This document shows, in pieces, positions 1 to 8,678 of a stretch of DNA of 14,395 nucleotides. Positions within the stretch are counted from its first letter, which is position 1. Every line of letters starts with the position of its first letter. The position numbers were made by a program, and so were the translations under genes. The notes under the pieces are model-generated. The model saw only the letters and a program-made list of their open reading frames with translations. It had not been told where the DNA came from and did no database searches. The stretch comes from Bacteroidales bacterium UBA1458 (lineage in GTDB: Bacteria > Bacteroidota > Bacteroidia > Bacteroidales > VadinHA17), in assembly GCA_002325785.1 (NCBI GenBank), contig DCSU01000147.1, forward strand, positions 15,088-29,482, written 5' to 3'.

Positions 1-477
1 CGGAATCTGTCGGATACTCTGATAAAACTGATAGCCGACAAGGATGGAGTTGTAATGGTGAATTTCGGATCAATGTTTCTTGATTCTGTCTGTCTCAAAA
101 ACTGTAATGATGCCATTAGTTACATGGACTCGCAAGGGATAGCTTATTACTCGCAGGAAGGAGCTGATTATCTGGCTGAGTTTGTTAAGACACATAAGGT
201 AATCACAGATTCAAAACAACTGGTTAACCATATTGATCATATTGTAAAAATAGCGGGCATAGATCATGTTGGGTTAGGTTCTGATTTTAATGGAGTAGGA
301 CCTACTCTGCCGGCAGATGTTAGTGATGTTTCGGGTTACCCTGTGATAGTATTTGAGTTACTAAAGCGAGGTTACACAGAAGATGATATAAGAAAAATTT
401 TATCAGGTAATTTTCTCAGGGTCTGGGATAAGGTAATTGAGAAAGGAAAGGAAATCAACGCATTCTCAACAATATGA
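1..477 (+). CDS. Membrane dipeptidase-like peptidase (M19 family), C-terminal part; 5' end outside window
   Basis: The open frame runs in from the left edge (first codon at base 1) and gives 158 residues before the TGA at 475-477, so the start codon lies outside the window. The segment RNLSDTLIKLIA followed by GVVMVNF, and then the motif HVGLGSDFNGVG, match the C-terminal half of the M19 (renal/membrane dipeptidase) amidohydrolase barrel. The Asp of GSDF is in the substrate-binding part of the active site. The zinc ligands of the N-terminal half cannot be checked here. The end (YTEDDIRKILSGNFLRVWD) is the usual family terminus, where a helix with G-N-hydrophobic-x-R closes the barrel, so the 3' end looks intact. 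Known members are zinc enzymes that hydrolyse dipeptides. The exact substrate and the presence of a signal peptide cannot be judged. It converges with aroC, 71 bases away. Confidence 0.88.
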   Translation, partial: RNLSDTLIKLIADKDGVVMVNFGSMFLDSVCLKNCNDAISYMDSQGIAYYSQEGADYLAEFVKTHKVITDSKQLVNHIDHIVKIAGIDHVGLGSDFNGVGPTLPADVSDVSGYPVIVFELLKRGYTEDDIRKILSGNFLRVWDKVIEKGKEINAFSTI

Positions 478-548
478 ATATCTGATACAACATTTTTCCC
501 GAAAACACATAAATTGAATTTTCAGGCCTGAGGTGCTCTAATCCCAGA

Positions 549-1547
549 CTATTCTTTTGGAAATCTTCTTCCGATGATTCCCTCCTGCATCATCAGGTCA
601 GTCAGGACCAGTGCCGTGGCGGCTTCAGCCACTACCGGCACACGCAGGGCAATACAAGTATCATGTCTTCCTTCAATCTCCAGGTCGACCATCTGCCCGG
701 TGACAAGGTTAATTGTATGTTGCTTAAGATGTGTGCTTGAGGTAGGCTTCACTGCAATACGGAATACAAGGTCATTCCCGTTGGTTATTCCGCCATTGAT
801 TCCGCCTGCATTGTTGGTAATTGTTTTGCCATCGGTTGAGATCAACATATCGTTGTGTTCGCTCCCCCACATACGTGAACCGGCAAAACCGGACCCGAAT
901 TCCAATCCCTTTATAGCCGGTATTGAAAACATCATGTGACCTATTAACGATTCAACCGAATCAAAGAAAGGCTCCCCCAGCCCAACCGGTACACCGCTCA
1001 CGGTACAGCCAATAATGCCACCGATGGAGTCTCGCTTGTTTACAGCAGCGTCAATTGCTGCCTCAACATCAGTTGACCCTCCTGCCTCCTGCAGAGTTGC
1101 TGTCACAATTACCGGGCTTATCAGCTTTTTGGCAATAACACCTGCTGCTACCAGACCAAGGGTGAGCCTACCGGAAAAATGGCCTCCTCCGCGATAATCT
1201 TCGTATCCTCCATATTTCTTCATGGCGGTAAAATCGGCATGACCCGGCCTTGGCGTTTCACGCAGTTTAGTATAATCGCGTGACCGCGTATTGGTATTGT
1301 CGAACATTATGGTCAGCGGCGCTCCGGTGGTGTAGCCTTCGAAAACGCCGCTCTGTATCTTAAGCATGTCAGGTTCTTTACGGGGAGTGGTACCTTTGGC
1401 TCCGCTGCTGCGCCTGTTTAAATCAGCTGTAAAATCTGCCGGGGTTAATGGCAGGCCCGCAGGACAACCGTCGATGGTAATGCCCACACACTCCCCGTGC
1501 GATTCGCCGAAGATGCTGATTCTGAAAAGTTTTCCAAAAGAATTCAT
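549..1547 (-). CDS. aroC: Chorismate synthase, short form
   Basis: This 332-residue protein catalyses the last shared step of aromatic amino-acid synthesis, converting 5-enolpyruvylshikimate-3-phosphate to chorismate with reduced FMN in the cytoplasm. Family signatures are visible in order: FGESHG near residue 13, NRRSSGAKG near 44, SGVFEGYTTGAPL near 66, RPGHADF near 99, DYRGGGHFSGRLT near 117, GVPVGLGEPFFDS near 184, GSEHND near 229, NNAGGINGGITNG near 245 and RHD...RVPVV near 293. The start ATG (complement of 1545-1547) fits the conserved N-terminus (NSFGKLFRISIFGESHG). Many family members are about 350-390 residues. Here the stretch between the helix at about 135 and DSIGG is roughly 30 residues shorter than the E. 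coli form, whereas the flavin- and substrate-binding motifs are kept. It stands alone between a convergent peptidase and a divergent gene, with no other aro gene in view. Confidence 0.96.
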   Translation of the reverse strand: MNSFGKLFRISIFGESHGECVGITIDGCPAGLPLTPADFTADLNRRSSGAKGTTPRKEPDMLKIQSGVFEGYTTGAPLTIMFDNTNTRSRDYTKLRETPRPGHADFTAMKKYGGYEDYRGGGHFSGRLTLGLVAAGVIAKKLISPVIVTATLQEAGGSTDVEAAIDAAVNKRDSIGGIIGCTVSGVPVGLGEPFFDSVESLIGHMMFSIPAIKGLEFGSGFAGSRMWGSEHNDMLISTDGKTITNNAGGINGGITNGNDLVFRIAVKPTSSTHLKQHTINLVTGQMVDLEIEGRHDTCIALRVPVVAEAATALVLTDLMMQEGIIGRRFPKE

Positions 1548-1856
1548 TTTAGAAGGCTTTATTTCTAATCATTCAATAATCTCGCCGGATGATTAATTGA
1601 ACCCCCTGGGTTTATCCGGGATACTTTTACAAACAGCAACATAGAGAAACTTTACCATAAACAATTTTGTAAAACCTTTGTTTGAAAATCCTTCAATTTA
1701 GAAAACACAATCGGAACTATAATTTTTCAGTAAGGGTGAGCTGCACTGGTTTATTTTGAGTCTTTGACAATCAATAATGATACATTATGAAATTTTTTCC
1801 TTATCCCTTCGTTGATTATTAAGAGGTATTGTGTTTATAAACCTAAACCGGGGAAA
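1548..1856. other. Divergent intergenic region between aroC and the coiled-coil protein gene
   Basis: About 310 A/T-rich bases must hold the promoters of both flanking genes. Two weak Bacteroidota-type matches face right: TTTA (1697-1700), 19 bases, TAATTTTT (1720-1727); and TTTG (1755-1758), 22 bases, TACATTAT (1781-1788). Neither is convincing, and I found no acceptable match facing aroC. I see no tRNA, small RNA or conserved coding frame. A TTG codon at 1812 is in frame with the downstream gene, but the added residues would precede the signal peptide, so I leave them out. Confidence 0.4.
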
Positions 1857-2462
1857 ATGAATCAGATCAGGTTAAAATATTTACTACTGTTTACAGTACT
1901 ATCTTTTGCGGTCACGATGGCATCCGGGCAGACGAGATTGCCGGAGGAGCTAAATACCAGCACCATCCGTGAGCAGATTAATTACGTATCCGATAAAACA
2001 AGGATTTACGAGGATTTCCGGGCCATAAGGGAAGACATGTACCGCAAACTTACCGGTAATATTCTGGACACTCTTGCGGCAGAGAAAGGCAGGGTCACGG
2101 CATTGAAGAACATGACATCAGCTCTTAATGGCAAGAACGATTCTCTCAGTGTATTACTTACCTCAACAAGAACCAGCCTTGAGGAAGTTACCGCTACGAA
2201 AAACAAGATCAGCGTTATTGGCCTGGAAATAAATAAGGGTGCTTATAACACCATATTGTGGACAATAGTGGGAGGATTACTTTTACTTCTGGTCATTGGA
2301 TTTCTCATCTTTAAACGAAACCTGGTCGTTCTTCAAAGTACTGAAAAAGATCTGAAGGAGCTTAAGGAAGAATTTGCCGCATACAAACAGTCCTCCAGGA
2401 TTGCCCGGGAGAAGGTAGAGATGGATCTTTTCCGCGCGAACCAGAAGCTCAAGGGAAAATAA
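1857..2462 (+). CDS. Signal-peptide, coiled-coil, single-TM protein of a Bacteroidota family (often mislabelled tRNA guanine-N1 methyltransferase)
   Basis: The product has 201 residues from the ATG at 1857. This start puts a typical signal peptide (KYLLLFTVLSFAVTMASGQ, cut after ASG) at the very N-terminus; a TTG at 1812 would add 15 residues ahead of it. Then come a charged helical region (about 25-125) with heptad-like spacing, a transmembrane segment (TILWTIVGGLLLLLVIGFLIF, about 130-152), and a second charged helical tail (about 155-201) rich in E, K and R. The organisation resembles Bacteroidota proteins that databases often name tRNA (guanine-N1)-methyltransferase. Nothing here supports that name: there is no methyltransferase fold or knot motif, and the protein is exported. 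It probably spans the inner membrane with both coiled-coil arms free to bind partners. That is inference, and the function is unknown. It converges on the macroglobulin gene. Confidence 0.8.
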   Translation: MNQIRLKYLLLFTVLSFAVTMASGQTRLPEELNTSTIREQINYVSDKTRIYEDFRAIREDMYRKLTGNILDTLAAEKGRVTALKNMTSALNGKNDSLSVLLTSTRTSLEEVTATKNKISVIGLEINKGAYNTILWTIVGGLLLLLVIGFLIFKRNLVVLQSTEKDLKELKEEFAAYKQSSRIAREKVEMDLFRANQKLKGK

Positions 2463-2526
2463 ATACCGAATTTTCCGGAGTTGTTGCGGGTCTCAATGCG
2501 CTTATATACAATGAAATATAGTATAT

Positions 2527-2548
2527 TGATCACTAATCGGAGTGATCA
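2527..2548. terminator. Hairpin between convergent genes, candidate bidirectional terminator
   Basis: TGATCACT (2527-2534) and AGTGATCA (2541-2548) form a perfect 8-base-pair stem with the 6-base loop AATCGG. The right arm includes the stop codon of the leftward macroglobulin gene (complement of 2546-2548). It lies at the junction of two convergent genes, which suits a terminator for both. The U-tract expected of an intrinsic terminator is poor on both strands, so the role is uncertain. Confidence 0.35.
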
Positions 2549-5500
2549 GTAAATCTTCACTTTGCCCACTCCTTCGTTTGAGAATATTGTCGGGAAGTAC
2601 ATCAGCGACACCTTAGCCGGATTGGCAGTGAATGTCCCGGTGAACCTGGGCATCAGTTCTACAGTAAATGATCTTCTGCCCGGGTCTGTATGACGAATGA
2701 AAATAGCCACATGATCACGGTGGAATTCACGATGAGCCTCGCCCCTCACCATGCTCTCTCTTGTGCTGTATGAAAAGCCGGCCGGAACCGGAATTTCTAT
2801 GACAAGGTACTCTGCGCTCTTGTAAAATTCGATATCAACAGTAAGTGTCACCGGAGTTCCGGCCCTGACCTCGTTCCGTGAGCCCGGCCACCGGGTTTTA
2901 ATGCGGAAGTCGGTAGTGTCAGGCGACGGGTCGGTGATGAATTTTATTTCACTGCAACTCATATAGATTGGCAAGACCCCGCTCTTCGAAACAGTGATGC
3001 TGCCTTCAGGCCGCAGTCTGACATCGTACGGGAATGTATCCGCCTCTCTGTTAACCTGTCCGGAAAGTTTCAGCCTGGCTTCAGCTCCTCCGTCGTCACT
3101 CTGCCCGAGCTCAGGAAGCACAGTCCACAGTATATTTGCGGTTTCCCAGGTATTCAACCGGCTGCCGAATGTCATGGTCTCAATGAAGTACTGCCGGATC
3201 ATGGACAGGTCAGCGACCTTTTGGGCTGTATCGGCGGCCAGGACTTTGTAAGCCAACAGGGTGGTGCCGATGTCATCAGAGCAGACACCATGCCTTTTTT
3301 CTTCAGAAGTGAAGTATATACCGTTGTATATTGTGGTTCGATGTGCCTTCTTCAGGAAATCAACCTCTGCCGGCAGATTGTGTCTCTGTTTCAGTGCGGT
3401 CATCCTGAGGCTGTCGGTGAAACCTAATGTATCATTAACGACCATGGATGTCAGATAATGGTTGTAGTCAATCCTTGCTTTCATTCTTGTGAGGAGTTCC
3501 ATCACTGAAAGTTTCAGTTGGGCGGGTAGTGCGGATTCGAGTAAAAGGATTGCATCATCGATATATGTCGTGGCATGGGATCCGATATCATACCCCTGTT
3601 CCTTTGCCATCTGCAGGGCATTCAGGATGTGCAATGAGATCCAGGGCTCCGTATCGGACTTGCCCCACCATCCCCAAAGTCCCTTCTCGTTCCGGTTACT
3701 GTTCAGCTGCCTTATCAGCCTGGCGGCTTCCCTCTGGTCAATGCGCTTCTCCGTCCCCAGCAACTTATTTAGAGCTTCGGCCGTCAACAGGCCTATAAGT
3801 TTTGAAGCCATCTGTTCGTTGCACTGGTAGGAGTAGCGGATCAGACGGAGACTATTATCCTTCAGCACATCGAGGGCTCCGGCCATGACTGTCAGCGTCA
3901 CCTCTCCGCTGAAGGCCTCAAGGTCGATAGTAAACGTAGTATCACGACTAAGCACCATAAAGGTGCCGGTATCGATCTCCACACCTGCCCTGTACACCGG
4001 CACGGCACGGTACTCTCCATCCTTCAGCCCTCCGGCGGTTATGAATGAGAACTCCATCCTAAGGCTGTCTTTAAGTCCCGCCGATACAGGAATTGTATCA
4101 ATGACGGCATCATTGAATTTCCGTTCCCTCGCAAATGCCGTATCAGTATTGAGTATAAACCGCTCGGTGAGATTCACCGGGGCTGGGGTGTAGTTTATTA
4201 TCTTACCTATAAGGTTGACTGAATCGCCTTCAACGAGGTAGCGTGGTGCCGCCAGTTGTGCAATGACGGGCCTGAAGGCCTTTATGACACCGGTTGCGGA
4301 ACCTGCCTGGCGCTTGCCGGTCATCCCAATGACAAACGTCTCCCACGAAGTTATGTCATCCGGGAAGGTGGCGTTGAAGCTTACCCTGCCTGAGTCGTCT
4401 GTCCGGAGCCGCGGCTGCCAGTATGCATAGTCGCGGAAGTTTCTGCGGAGCGTCCCGGCCGCCATCGCCTGTTCCATGAAGGAATCATCGAAGTTGGCTC
4501 CCTTGTCCTGAGTGACGGTGAGCACACCACCCTTACCGGTCGTAAACATGATGACTCCTCCGGCAGCTCTGGAACCGTAAAGAGACGTCAATGCAGGATC
4601 CCTGAGGATTTGCGCCTGACGTATCAGATCCGGGTCAAGGTCAGCAAGATCACCGGTGTATGGAATACCGTCTATAAGGATGAGCGGAGGTGTTTCTGCG
4701 GATAATGACGATACTCCCCGTATCAAAAATACAGATTCATCCATGATCTCAACTCCTGCGACCCTGCCCTGCAGACTTTCAGTGATTGTAACAGATGATG
4801 TTGTCAGGGATTGTTTCCGGGACATACCATAGCCAACTACAACCACCTCCTCCAGTGCTAAGAAGTCAGACTCCAACCTGACATCGAGGGTCTGGTCAAA
4901 TGATACCTCATGTTCCTGGACCTTCATTCCGATAAAGCCGAAGGTCAGCAGGTTCACGCCGAAGGGGAGCCTTATGGAGTACTTTCCGTCAAAATCCGTC
5001 ACAACCCCGGTGCCCGTCTCCCTGCATAACACAGTTACACCCGGAAGAGCCTCCCCGTCGTCGTCGGAGATTACCCTCCCTGTGACGGTGAATCCAGGAC
5101 CGTTGTAGGTTGAGATATCCTGCCTGGAGAATTCCTGCAGGAGCTGACGTTCATAGCCAGTATTATTAATGTCACTTTTAGAAGTCATAGCTACCAGCTC
5201 CAACACCCTGTTGAACTGTCCCTGGTCACTTTCCCTGATAGCTACGGTCAGGTCTAGAAAAGTCCTGCTGTCGGCAGTAACTTGCACTGAATCTATTCTC
5301 AGGCACCCTCCGTCATCGACAAAGACCATAAAGGTATAGAGTCCGGGTTTGATATTGGTAAATGAGGTTTCATGACCACGCCTTGTATGTACCACTCTTG
5401 CAGGCAGGTCAAAAAGTACCAGTGCCACCGGCTGCTGGCCGGCTTCCTTTGACAGGTTCATTATTTCAACGGATCCGTTGCCCGGTTTGGTTGGTTCATT

Positions 5501-8422
5501 CCTGAGGTAATAATAAGGCTTCCGGGACCTGACCTTTAGAATCTCCCTTCTGACTGAATCCAGTAAAGTTGTTGTGAGAACACTGCTCCTGAAGTCCTCC
5601 ATCGGGGAATAGCCACTCAGGAAGTTGGGCACCCACTTCTCCGGTTCAAAGGATTTCATCTTAAGCAGACCGGCACGGAACTCATACTCATAGCCGGGTT
5701 CAAAATCAAAGGAGGTTTCAAACTGTCCCGTTGATACGAACCGGGCCTTTCCTGGCATAACCGGACCAATGATATCGTAGCTGTAGCCGGGACTGTTCTG
5801 GTAAGGATCCGATAACTGGCGCTGGACATTGCTCATAAGGAAGAAGTTTCCTTGCTGGGCCAGCCATGCAACGTTATTATTGAATGCAGATCTGTAGGGC
5901 AGGATAAAACTCCTCAGTCGCCCTGCCTCAGCCTTTGTCAGCTTTGGTTTTACCTCTTCCCTGTCATAATCCGACGGATCATCCTTATCGCTGATTGAAA
6001 GAATCAGCTTCTTCCCAGGTTCAAACCTGAGGCTGTCAATCTCGTAAATATTACGTGGCGTCCGGATCCTTATCAGATGATAGCCGGTGTCGACTCTGAA
6101 CGAATAAGGTTGGTTCTCAGAGGCAAAATCGATATACAGGGGTTTGTTATCAACATAAATGTGATTAATCTTTACCGGCACGCCTCCCCTGAAGATGAAG
6201 GGGGCAAACTGCGTTATTCCGTCACCCATGTCAGACAAGAATGTATAAACCTCCCGGGAATGGTACCTGAATCTGAAGTATTCGATAGTATCAAGACCGG
6301 CTTCCTTATCCCATTCATCAAATCTGAACCGGTACCATAAGTCCGGATCGGTGGCTGTGGAGATACTGAACCTGTTTATCTGTTCCTTCTGTTTTGCTGC
6401 CGGGGCCAGTGATGGCAGCAGGGGCAGTTCATAATCGAACTTGCCTGTCAGGGAGAAGGCTGTCAGATCTGCTCCGGCAACGGGTGTTCCTTCATAGTCA
6501 GTTACCCGCAGTGTAATGCCGGCACTGTTCCCGGGAATGATTATGGATGGCTGTTCAACAATTATGTTTAGCTTATCCTTTTGGATGCCAACCCGGTACA
6601 TCGAGTTGTTCATCTTTCCGCCCCAGAGATAGCTGAGCGAGAGGTACCACTCCTTATCCCCTCTGGCCTTCTGCCTGAAATTGAGACTGTCAGTCACGCC
6701 TCTCTGCACTTCCCTGTTGAGCCTGTAGATGAAATAGCTGAAATTCAAACGCGTTGAGCTCACCGCATTGATGAATACCGTATCGTTCTGTACCGACATT
6801 GTACACCTTATCCCCGGGGGTATTTCATCTGCCTTTACGGTCCTGGTTGTGTTCCCGCTGGTAATCGTATATGCTGTGACAAACGGATCAGTCATCATTG
6901 ATACCGGGAAAGTTACATGGGCGGGAGCGGCCTTATTGCCAAAGGCATCTTCGGTCACAATAGTTCCCTGTCTTTCAGCGCCATTTCCGTCCACAGTCAG
7001 GCTGAAGGTTACGGTGTCTCCCTTGATGTCGAATTCAAATTCCTCTTTCTTTCTTACGAATGAGACTGTCTCCCTGGCAGAGGCTGTTTCATTGTCTGAG
7101 GTGTTTGCCAGGGCGACGATAATGTAATCGAGATTTGCCTGGGGGAAAACCGAATCCGGGATCTCAATGAAGGTTTCCCCGGAGGCGAGAAGATTCTCGC
7201 GCAATACTGTCAGTGTATCCCTGATGAGAGTGTGCCCGGAAAAAACATCACTGACCCTGTCACGCAGTATCGACATTGTGACACGGGTATCAGGAAGAAC
7301 CATTTCATTCTCGTTGACAGCCTGCAGGGCAACCAGAAATGGTTTCCCGCTATAGTGAACCTGCTCAGGCAGCCTCATGTTAAGCTTCATTCCTTTCAGG
7401 TCATAGTATTCGTACCGGAACCTGCCTGATATTATCGTTCTGTGCCGTCCAGCCGGTGACATTGTCACCATGTAGTCTTTATCGAGCTTCAGGTCCAGTG
7501 TATCGGCAGGCACGAAGCTGAAACTGTATCCCCCAGGTGTATATGGAGCAATTGTCCCAATTTTAACGGCTGCATATGGGTCGCTCTTGATAAGTCTGAT
7601 ATCGACCTCCCTGGTGAATGGTTTGTGGTTTTTGCCATGTAGAATGAATGCTTTCAGCATTACCGTGTCGCCTGGATTATATCTGGGCTTGTTGAAAACG
7701 ATGTATCCTGTTGAAGGTCTTTCAGGGTCGAGGCTCCGGGTTATCCCCCCCCAGAGGCTTCTGGCAGTATGGAATCCATATCCCCTGAATGCTGAGATCA
7801 CGGCATCTACGGGAAGCATGACTGCAGTCCTGACGGGTACCCAGACGTATTTGACCGGGGTACCGTAAACGATCTTGCGCGAGACTCTTTTAGCGGCAGG
7901 GTTATTAACGCCTCTCTCAAGCCTGATGAGGCTGGTAATCCCGTCATGAGTGACTGAGATGATACCCCGGCAATTGGCTTTTTCAAGTCGGTAAGATCCT
8001 GTTCTTAAGTCAAAAGGGATCCGCCGGCTGTCGATGGCCAGCTCAGCGTTGGTCAACAGCGTTCCCGAGAAATCCCTTACCTGGAGAATCAGGTCAGTCT
8101 GGTTGTCAACAACGGTGAGATGGATATTGGGAATGCATATATATTCCAGGTCAACTCTGTCTCTGTCAATATGAGATTTTAGATAGTGCCCCGGCGCCAG
8201 TTTGCCTTCATGGACAGAACCTGTGGGGAATGAATCCACTTTGGTGTAAAACAGACCGGTTCCCTTATCCAGGCTGCCCTTTCGGGCTATCCTCATAGCC
8301 TGGCTGTTGCTGATGGAATAGAAGTAAGTGTAGGGACTAGTGGATGGACTCTTCATCAGATCCTGTGCTCCGGCTGAGGAGGCCATCAGGAAACAGAAAA
8401 TACCAAGTAGATAATTACGCAT
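2546..8422 (-). CDS. Giant alpha-2-macroglobulin-like protein with embedded carboxypeptidase-regulatory and SusC-type TonB-plug domains
   Basis: The product has 1958 residues from the ATG complementary to 8420-8422. A GTG nine codons upstream would bury the signal peptide (MRNYLLGIFCFLMASSAGAQ), so the ATG is preferred. No lipobox is seen, which suggests a soluble periplasmic or exported protein. Domains in order are: N-terminal macroglobulin-type region; MG2-like domain at about 235-325 (GYIVFNKPRYNPGDTVMLKA); further beta-rich repeats; carboxypeptidase-regulatory-like domain at about 1111-1190 (VTGRVISDDDGEALPGVTV); EEVVVVGYG at 1191-1199; TonB-plug-like domain to about 1295 (LQGRVAGV, LILIDGIPY, LYGSRAAGGVI); A2M domain at about 1320-1400 (YWQPRLRTDDSGRVSF); and the thioester motif Cys-Asn-Glu-Gln, C1534 to Q1537, opening the helical thioester domain. 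The protein ends in a receptor-like C-terminal domain (PAKVSLMYFPTIFS). No beta barrel follows the plug. Bacterial homologues are proposed to trap proteases covalently through the thioester. The gene is a single unit, and the common partner gene pbpC is not in view. Confidence 0.9.
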   Translation of the reverse strand: MRNYLLGIFCFLMASSAGAQDLMKSPSTSPYTYFYSISNSQAMRIARKGSLDKGTGLFYTKVDSFPTGSVHEGKLAPGHYLKSHIDRDRVDLEYICIPNIHLTVVDNQTDLILQVRDFSGTLLTNAELAIDSRRIPFDLRTGSYRLEKANCRGIISVTHDGITSLIRLERGVNNPAAKRVSRKIVYGTPVKYVWVPVRTAVMLPVDAVISAFRGYGFHTARSLWGGITRSLDPERPSTGYIVFNKPRYNPGDTVMLKAFILHGKNHKPFTREVDIRLIKSDPYAAVKIGTIAPYTPGGYSFSFVPADTLDLKLDKDYMVTMSPAGRHRTIISGRFRYEYYDLKGMKLNMRLPEQVHYSGKPFLVALQAVNENEMVLPDTRVTMSILRDRVSDVFSGHTLIRDTLTVLRENLLASGETFIEIPDSVFPQANLDYIIVALANTSDNETASARETVSFVRKKEEFEFDIKGDTVTFSLTVDGNGAERQGTIVTEDAFGNKAAPAHVTFPVSMMTDPFVTAYTITSGNTTRTVKADEIPPGIRCTMSVQNDTVFINAVSSTRLNFSYFIYRLNREVQRGVTDSLNFRQKARGDKEWYLSLSYLWGGKMNNSMYRVGIQKDKLNIIVEQPSIIIPGNSAGITLRVTDYEGTPVAGADLTAFSLTGKFDYELPLLPSLAPAAKQKEQINRFSISTATDPDLWYRFRFDEWDKEAGLDTIEYFRFRYHSREVYTFLSDMGDGITQFAPFIFRGGVPVKINHIYVDNKPLYIDFASENQPYSFRVDTGYHLIRIRTPRNIYEIDSLRFEPGKKLILSISDKDDPSDYDREEVKPKLTKAEAGRLRSFILPYRSAFNNNVAWLAQQGNFFLMSNVQRQLSDPYQNSPGYSYDIIGPVMPGKARFVSTGQFETSFDFEPGYEYEFRAGLLKMKSFEPEKWVPNFLSGYSPMEDFRSSVLTTTLLDSVRREILKVRSRKPYYYLRNEPTKPGNGSVEIMNLSKEAGQQPVALVLFDLPARVVHTRRGHETSFTNIKPGLYTFMVFVDDGGCLRIDSVQVTADSRTFLDLTVAIRESDQGQFNRVLELVAMTSKSDINNTGYERQLLQEFSRQDISTYNGPGFTVTGRVISDDDGEALPGVTVLCRETGTGVVTDFDGKYSIRLPFGVNLLTFGFIGMKVQEHEVSFDQTLDVRLESDFLALEEVVVVGYGMSRKQSLTTSSVTITESLQGRVAGVEIMDESVFLIRGVSSLSAETPPLILIDGIPYTGDLADLDPDLIRQAQILRDPALTSLYGSRAAGGVIMFTTGKGGVLTVTQDKGANFDDSFMEQAMAAGTLRRNFRDYAYWQPRLRTDDSGRVSFNATFPDDITSWETFVIGMTGKRQAGSATGVIKAFRPVIAQLAAPRYLVEGDSVNLIGKIINYTPAPVNLTERFILNTDTAFARERKFNDAVIDTIPVSAGLKDSLRMEFSFITAGGLKDGEYRAVPVYRAGVEIDTGTFMVLSRDTTFTIDLEAFSGEVTLTVMAGALDVLKDNSLRLIRYSYQCNEQMASKLIGLLTAEALNKLLGTEKRIDQREAARLIRQLNSNRNEKGLWGWWGKSDTEPWISLHILNALQMAKEQGYDIGSHATTYIDDAILLLESALPAQLKLSVMELLTRMKARIDYNHYLTSMVVNDTLGFTDSLRMTALKQRHNLPAEVDFLKKAHRTTIYNGIYFTSEEKRHGVCSDDIGTTLLAYKVLAADTAQKVADLSMIRQYFIETMTFGSRLNTWETANILWTVLPELGQSDDGGAEARLKLSGQVNREADTFPYDVRLRPEGSITVSKSGVLPIYMSCSEIKFITDPSPDTTDFRIKTRWPGSRNEVRAGTPVTLTVDIEFYKSAEYLVIEIPVPAGFSYSTRESMVRGEAHREFHRDHVAIFIRHTDPGRRSFTVELMPRFTGTFTANPAKVSLMYFPTIFSNEGVGKVKIY

Positions 8423-8592
8423 GACGACAGTTAATACAGTTCGGGTCACTTGTAAAATTACAAAGAAAATCAGGCCATACCATGCCTGTGGAGGCAGTCA
8501 GGGGTTGCAGAAGAGAGTTGAACGCTGTCAGTACAGCAATAAAAATGCTGCTTATTTTTCGAATGGAACGAAGCAATTCAGGTATGAATATA

Positions 8593-8607
8593 TAATAATA
8601 ATTATTA
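8593..8607. repeat. Perfect A/T dyad, 7+1+7 bases
   Basis: TAATAAT, a single A, then ATTATTA form a perfect inverted repeat in the middle of the divergent intergenic region. It could be a regulator site or simply an easily melted A/T stretch. The low complexity of the sequence makes chance a real possibility. Confidence 0.3.
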
Positions 8608-8678
8608 AAGCACAACTAGACAATGACATATAATAGTAAGCAAATCCGGAAATATTTCGACCGTAGCTTCAAAATTGC

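Noticed and set aside
522..531. Perfect palindrome TCAGGCCTGA between the convergent dipeptidase and aroC genes
   Set aside because: Only 10 bases with no loop and no U-tract; too short to call a terminator or binding site.
574..939. 121-residue frame on the plus strand inside aroC
   Set aside because: It is antisense to a fully motif-supported aroC. Its composition is that of a shadow frame and it has no recognisable protein features.
1857..2462. Naming the 201-residue protein tRNA (guanine-N1)-methyltransferase
   Set aside because: It is an exported protein with coiled coils and one membrane helix, and it lacks any methyltransferase motif. The name appears to be a propagated database error.
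3489..3830. 113-residue plus-strand frame, and many similar ones, inside the macroglobulin gene
   Set aside because: They lie opposite a single unbroken 1958-codon gene with clear domains. None shows a motif, signal peptide or plausible start context.
4500..4860. Reading the plug segment as a separate or broken TonB-dependent receptor gene fused by an assembly error
   Set aside because: The frame is continuous on both sides, and the macroglobulin domains before and after are complete and in the normal order, so an embedded module is the simpler reading.
8421..8633. 70-residue plus-strand and 66-residue minus-strand frames in the divergent intergenic region
   Set aside because: Short, low-complexity frames with no recognisable features and no start signal; they overlap regulatory sequence and the 5' end of the macroglobulin gene.
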